From assembly GCA_041394985.1 (NCBI GenBank), contig JAWLBI010000001.1:3472001-3536000 (forward strand): a DNA stretch of 64,000 nt, written 5' to 3'. Of this stretch, positions 63,584-64,000 are shown one piece after another. The notes under the pieces are model-generated. The model was not told the DNA's origin. It worked only from the letters and a program-made list of their open reading frames with translations, and searched no databases. Position numbers and translations under genes: made by a program. The DNA is from JAGLON01 sp041394985. GTDB lineage: Bacteria; Zixibacteria; MSB-5A5; GN15; JAAZOE01. Every line of letters begins with the position of its first letter. Within the stretch, counting starts at the first letter, position 1.

Positions 63584-64000
63584 ATGTTCAGCTTCTCGAA
63601 AAAAACCGAATACGGCCTCATCGCCCTGAGCTACCTGTCGACTCTCGACAACGACAGCCTGGCCAATGTCGCCGAAATCGCAGAATCATCATCGATTCCC
63701 CGCGAGTTGCTGGCCAAGATATTGTCCGAACTCGTCAAAGCCGGGCTGGCGATATCCTACTCCGGACCAACCGGAGGCTTTCGCCTTGCCAAACCGGCTC
63801 AGCAAGTCAGCCTGGCCGAAATAATATCGGCCCTGGAAACGAAGTCGGCTATTATACACTGCGTCGCCGATTCCTCCTGCTGTGACCGCACCGAATCCTG
63901 CCGCATCCGCACTCCCATGAGTAAGGTCAAGCAGAAGGTAGATATGATTTTCGAGGAAACGACGCTGAAAGACATTGCCGACGGTCATAGCATGAAATCA
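63584..64000 (+). CDS. Rrf2-family regulator, IscR-like, 3' end outside window
   Basis: 139 residues visible; the gene runs off the right edge with no stop codon. 'FSFSKKTEYGLIALSYL', 'SSIPRELLAKILSELVKAGL' and 'SGPTGGFRLAKPAQQVSLAE' are the Rrf2 winged helix; 'HCVADSSCCDRTESCRIR' supplies cluster cysteines (C-x5-C-C-x5-C). It is a diverged paralogue of the gene at 62835, in opposite orientation. An IscR/SufR-like role in front of an Fe-S assembly operon just beyond the edge is a common arrangement but cannot be seen here. Confidence 0.9.
   Translation, partial: MFSFSKKTEYGLIALSYLSTLDNDSLANVAEIAESSSIPRELLAKILSELVKAGLAISYSGPTGGFRLAKPAQQVSLAEIISALETKSAIIHCVADSSCCDRTESCRIRTPMSKVKQKVDMIFEETTLKDIADGHSMKS

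Overview
The window reads as a chromosome segment of a Gram-negative, diderm bacterium of the FCB (Fibrobacteres-Chlorobi-Bacteroidetes) type. The best match I can name from memory is candidate phylum Zixibacteria; this is inference, not a database result. Pointers are a TonB-dependent receptor, an RND pump and a small outer-membrane barrel, several very large secreted proteins ending in dockerin-like repeats, one ending in a FlgD/type IX-like sorting domain, a gingipain-like C25 peptidase, and multidomain signalling proteins. No rRNA, tRNA, CRISPR array, phage, transposase or plasmid gene was found. Composition is fairly even except for an AT-rich island at about 20.2-22.5 kb.

Layout. 0-5.8 kb: start of a secreted protein with a subtilase-like propeptide, a giant FG-GAP/DJ-1-like/dockerin protein and an ArsP-type permease. 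5.8-8.7 kb: an ECF sigma factor coupled to an anti-sigma/TPR membrane protein. 8.7-13.7 kb: a MarR-controlled RND efflux operon with a clear palindromic operator. 13.9-18.7 kb: an orphan protein, a TonB receptor and an M29 aminopeptidase. 18.7-22.5 kb: a mosaic secreted protein, an 8-cysteine secreted peptide and a CxxS thioredoxin-like protein. 22.5-28.6 kb: a CPA1 Na+/H+ antiporter, then an operon for a hydroxyproline-dehydratase-type glycyl radical enzyme (HypE-HypD) plus an SDR, and a PlsC acyltransferase. 28.7-37.1 kb: C25 peptidase, a cysteine-tail lipoprotein, exonuclease III and ClpB. 37.4-41.5 kb: PilT overlapping an MshEN/pseudo-receiver/HD/DUF4388 protein, and a DUF116 protein. 41.5-47.3 kb: two overlapping secreted paralogues with dockerins, behind a structured leader. 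47.8-50.5 kb: dihydrolipoamide dehydrogenase, a lipoprotein and an OMP barrel. 50.8-54.0 kb: a complete polyamine operon (XRE-cupin regulator, SpeH, ornithine-type decarboxylase, SpeE). 54.0-55.4 kb: a cluster of palindromic repeats around a second cysteine-tail lipoprotein. 55.4-64.0 kb: a His-for-Tyr SDR, ETF:quinone oxidoreductase, ArsC-like protein, O-methyltransferase, two tandem Rieske ferredoxins, IspH, PdxT/PdxS and two Rrf2 regulators, one entering a truncated gene at the right edge.

How it fits together. Secreted peptidases, a cytosolic-type aminopeptidase, a TonB receptor and hydroxyproline dehydration suggest a protein- or peptide-degrading lifestyle with anaerobic capacity; ETF:QO, Rieske proteins and Fe-S-sensing Rrf2 regulators point to flexible redox metabolism. 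The least explained parts are the three-gene AT-rich cysteine-peptide cassette, the paired 8-cysteine lipoproteins, the GATase-like/dockerin secreted family, and the covarying palindromic repeats.
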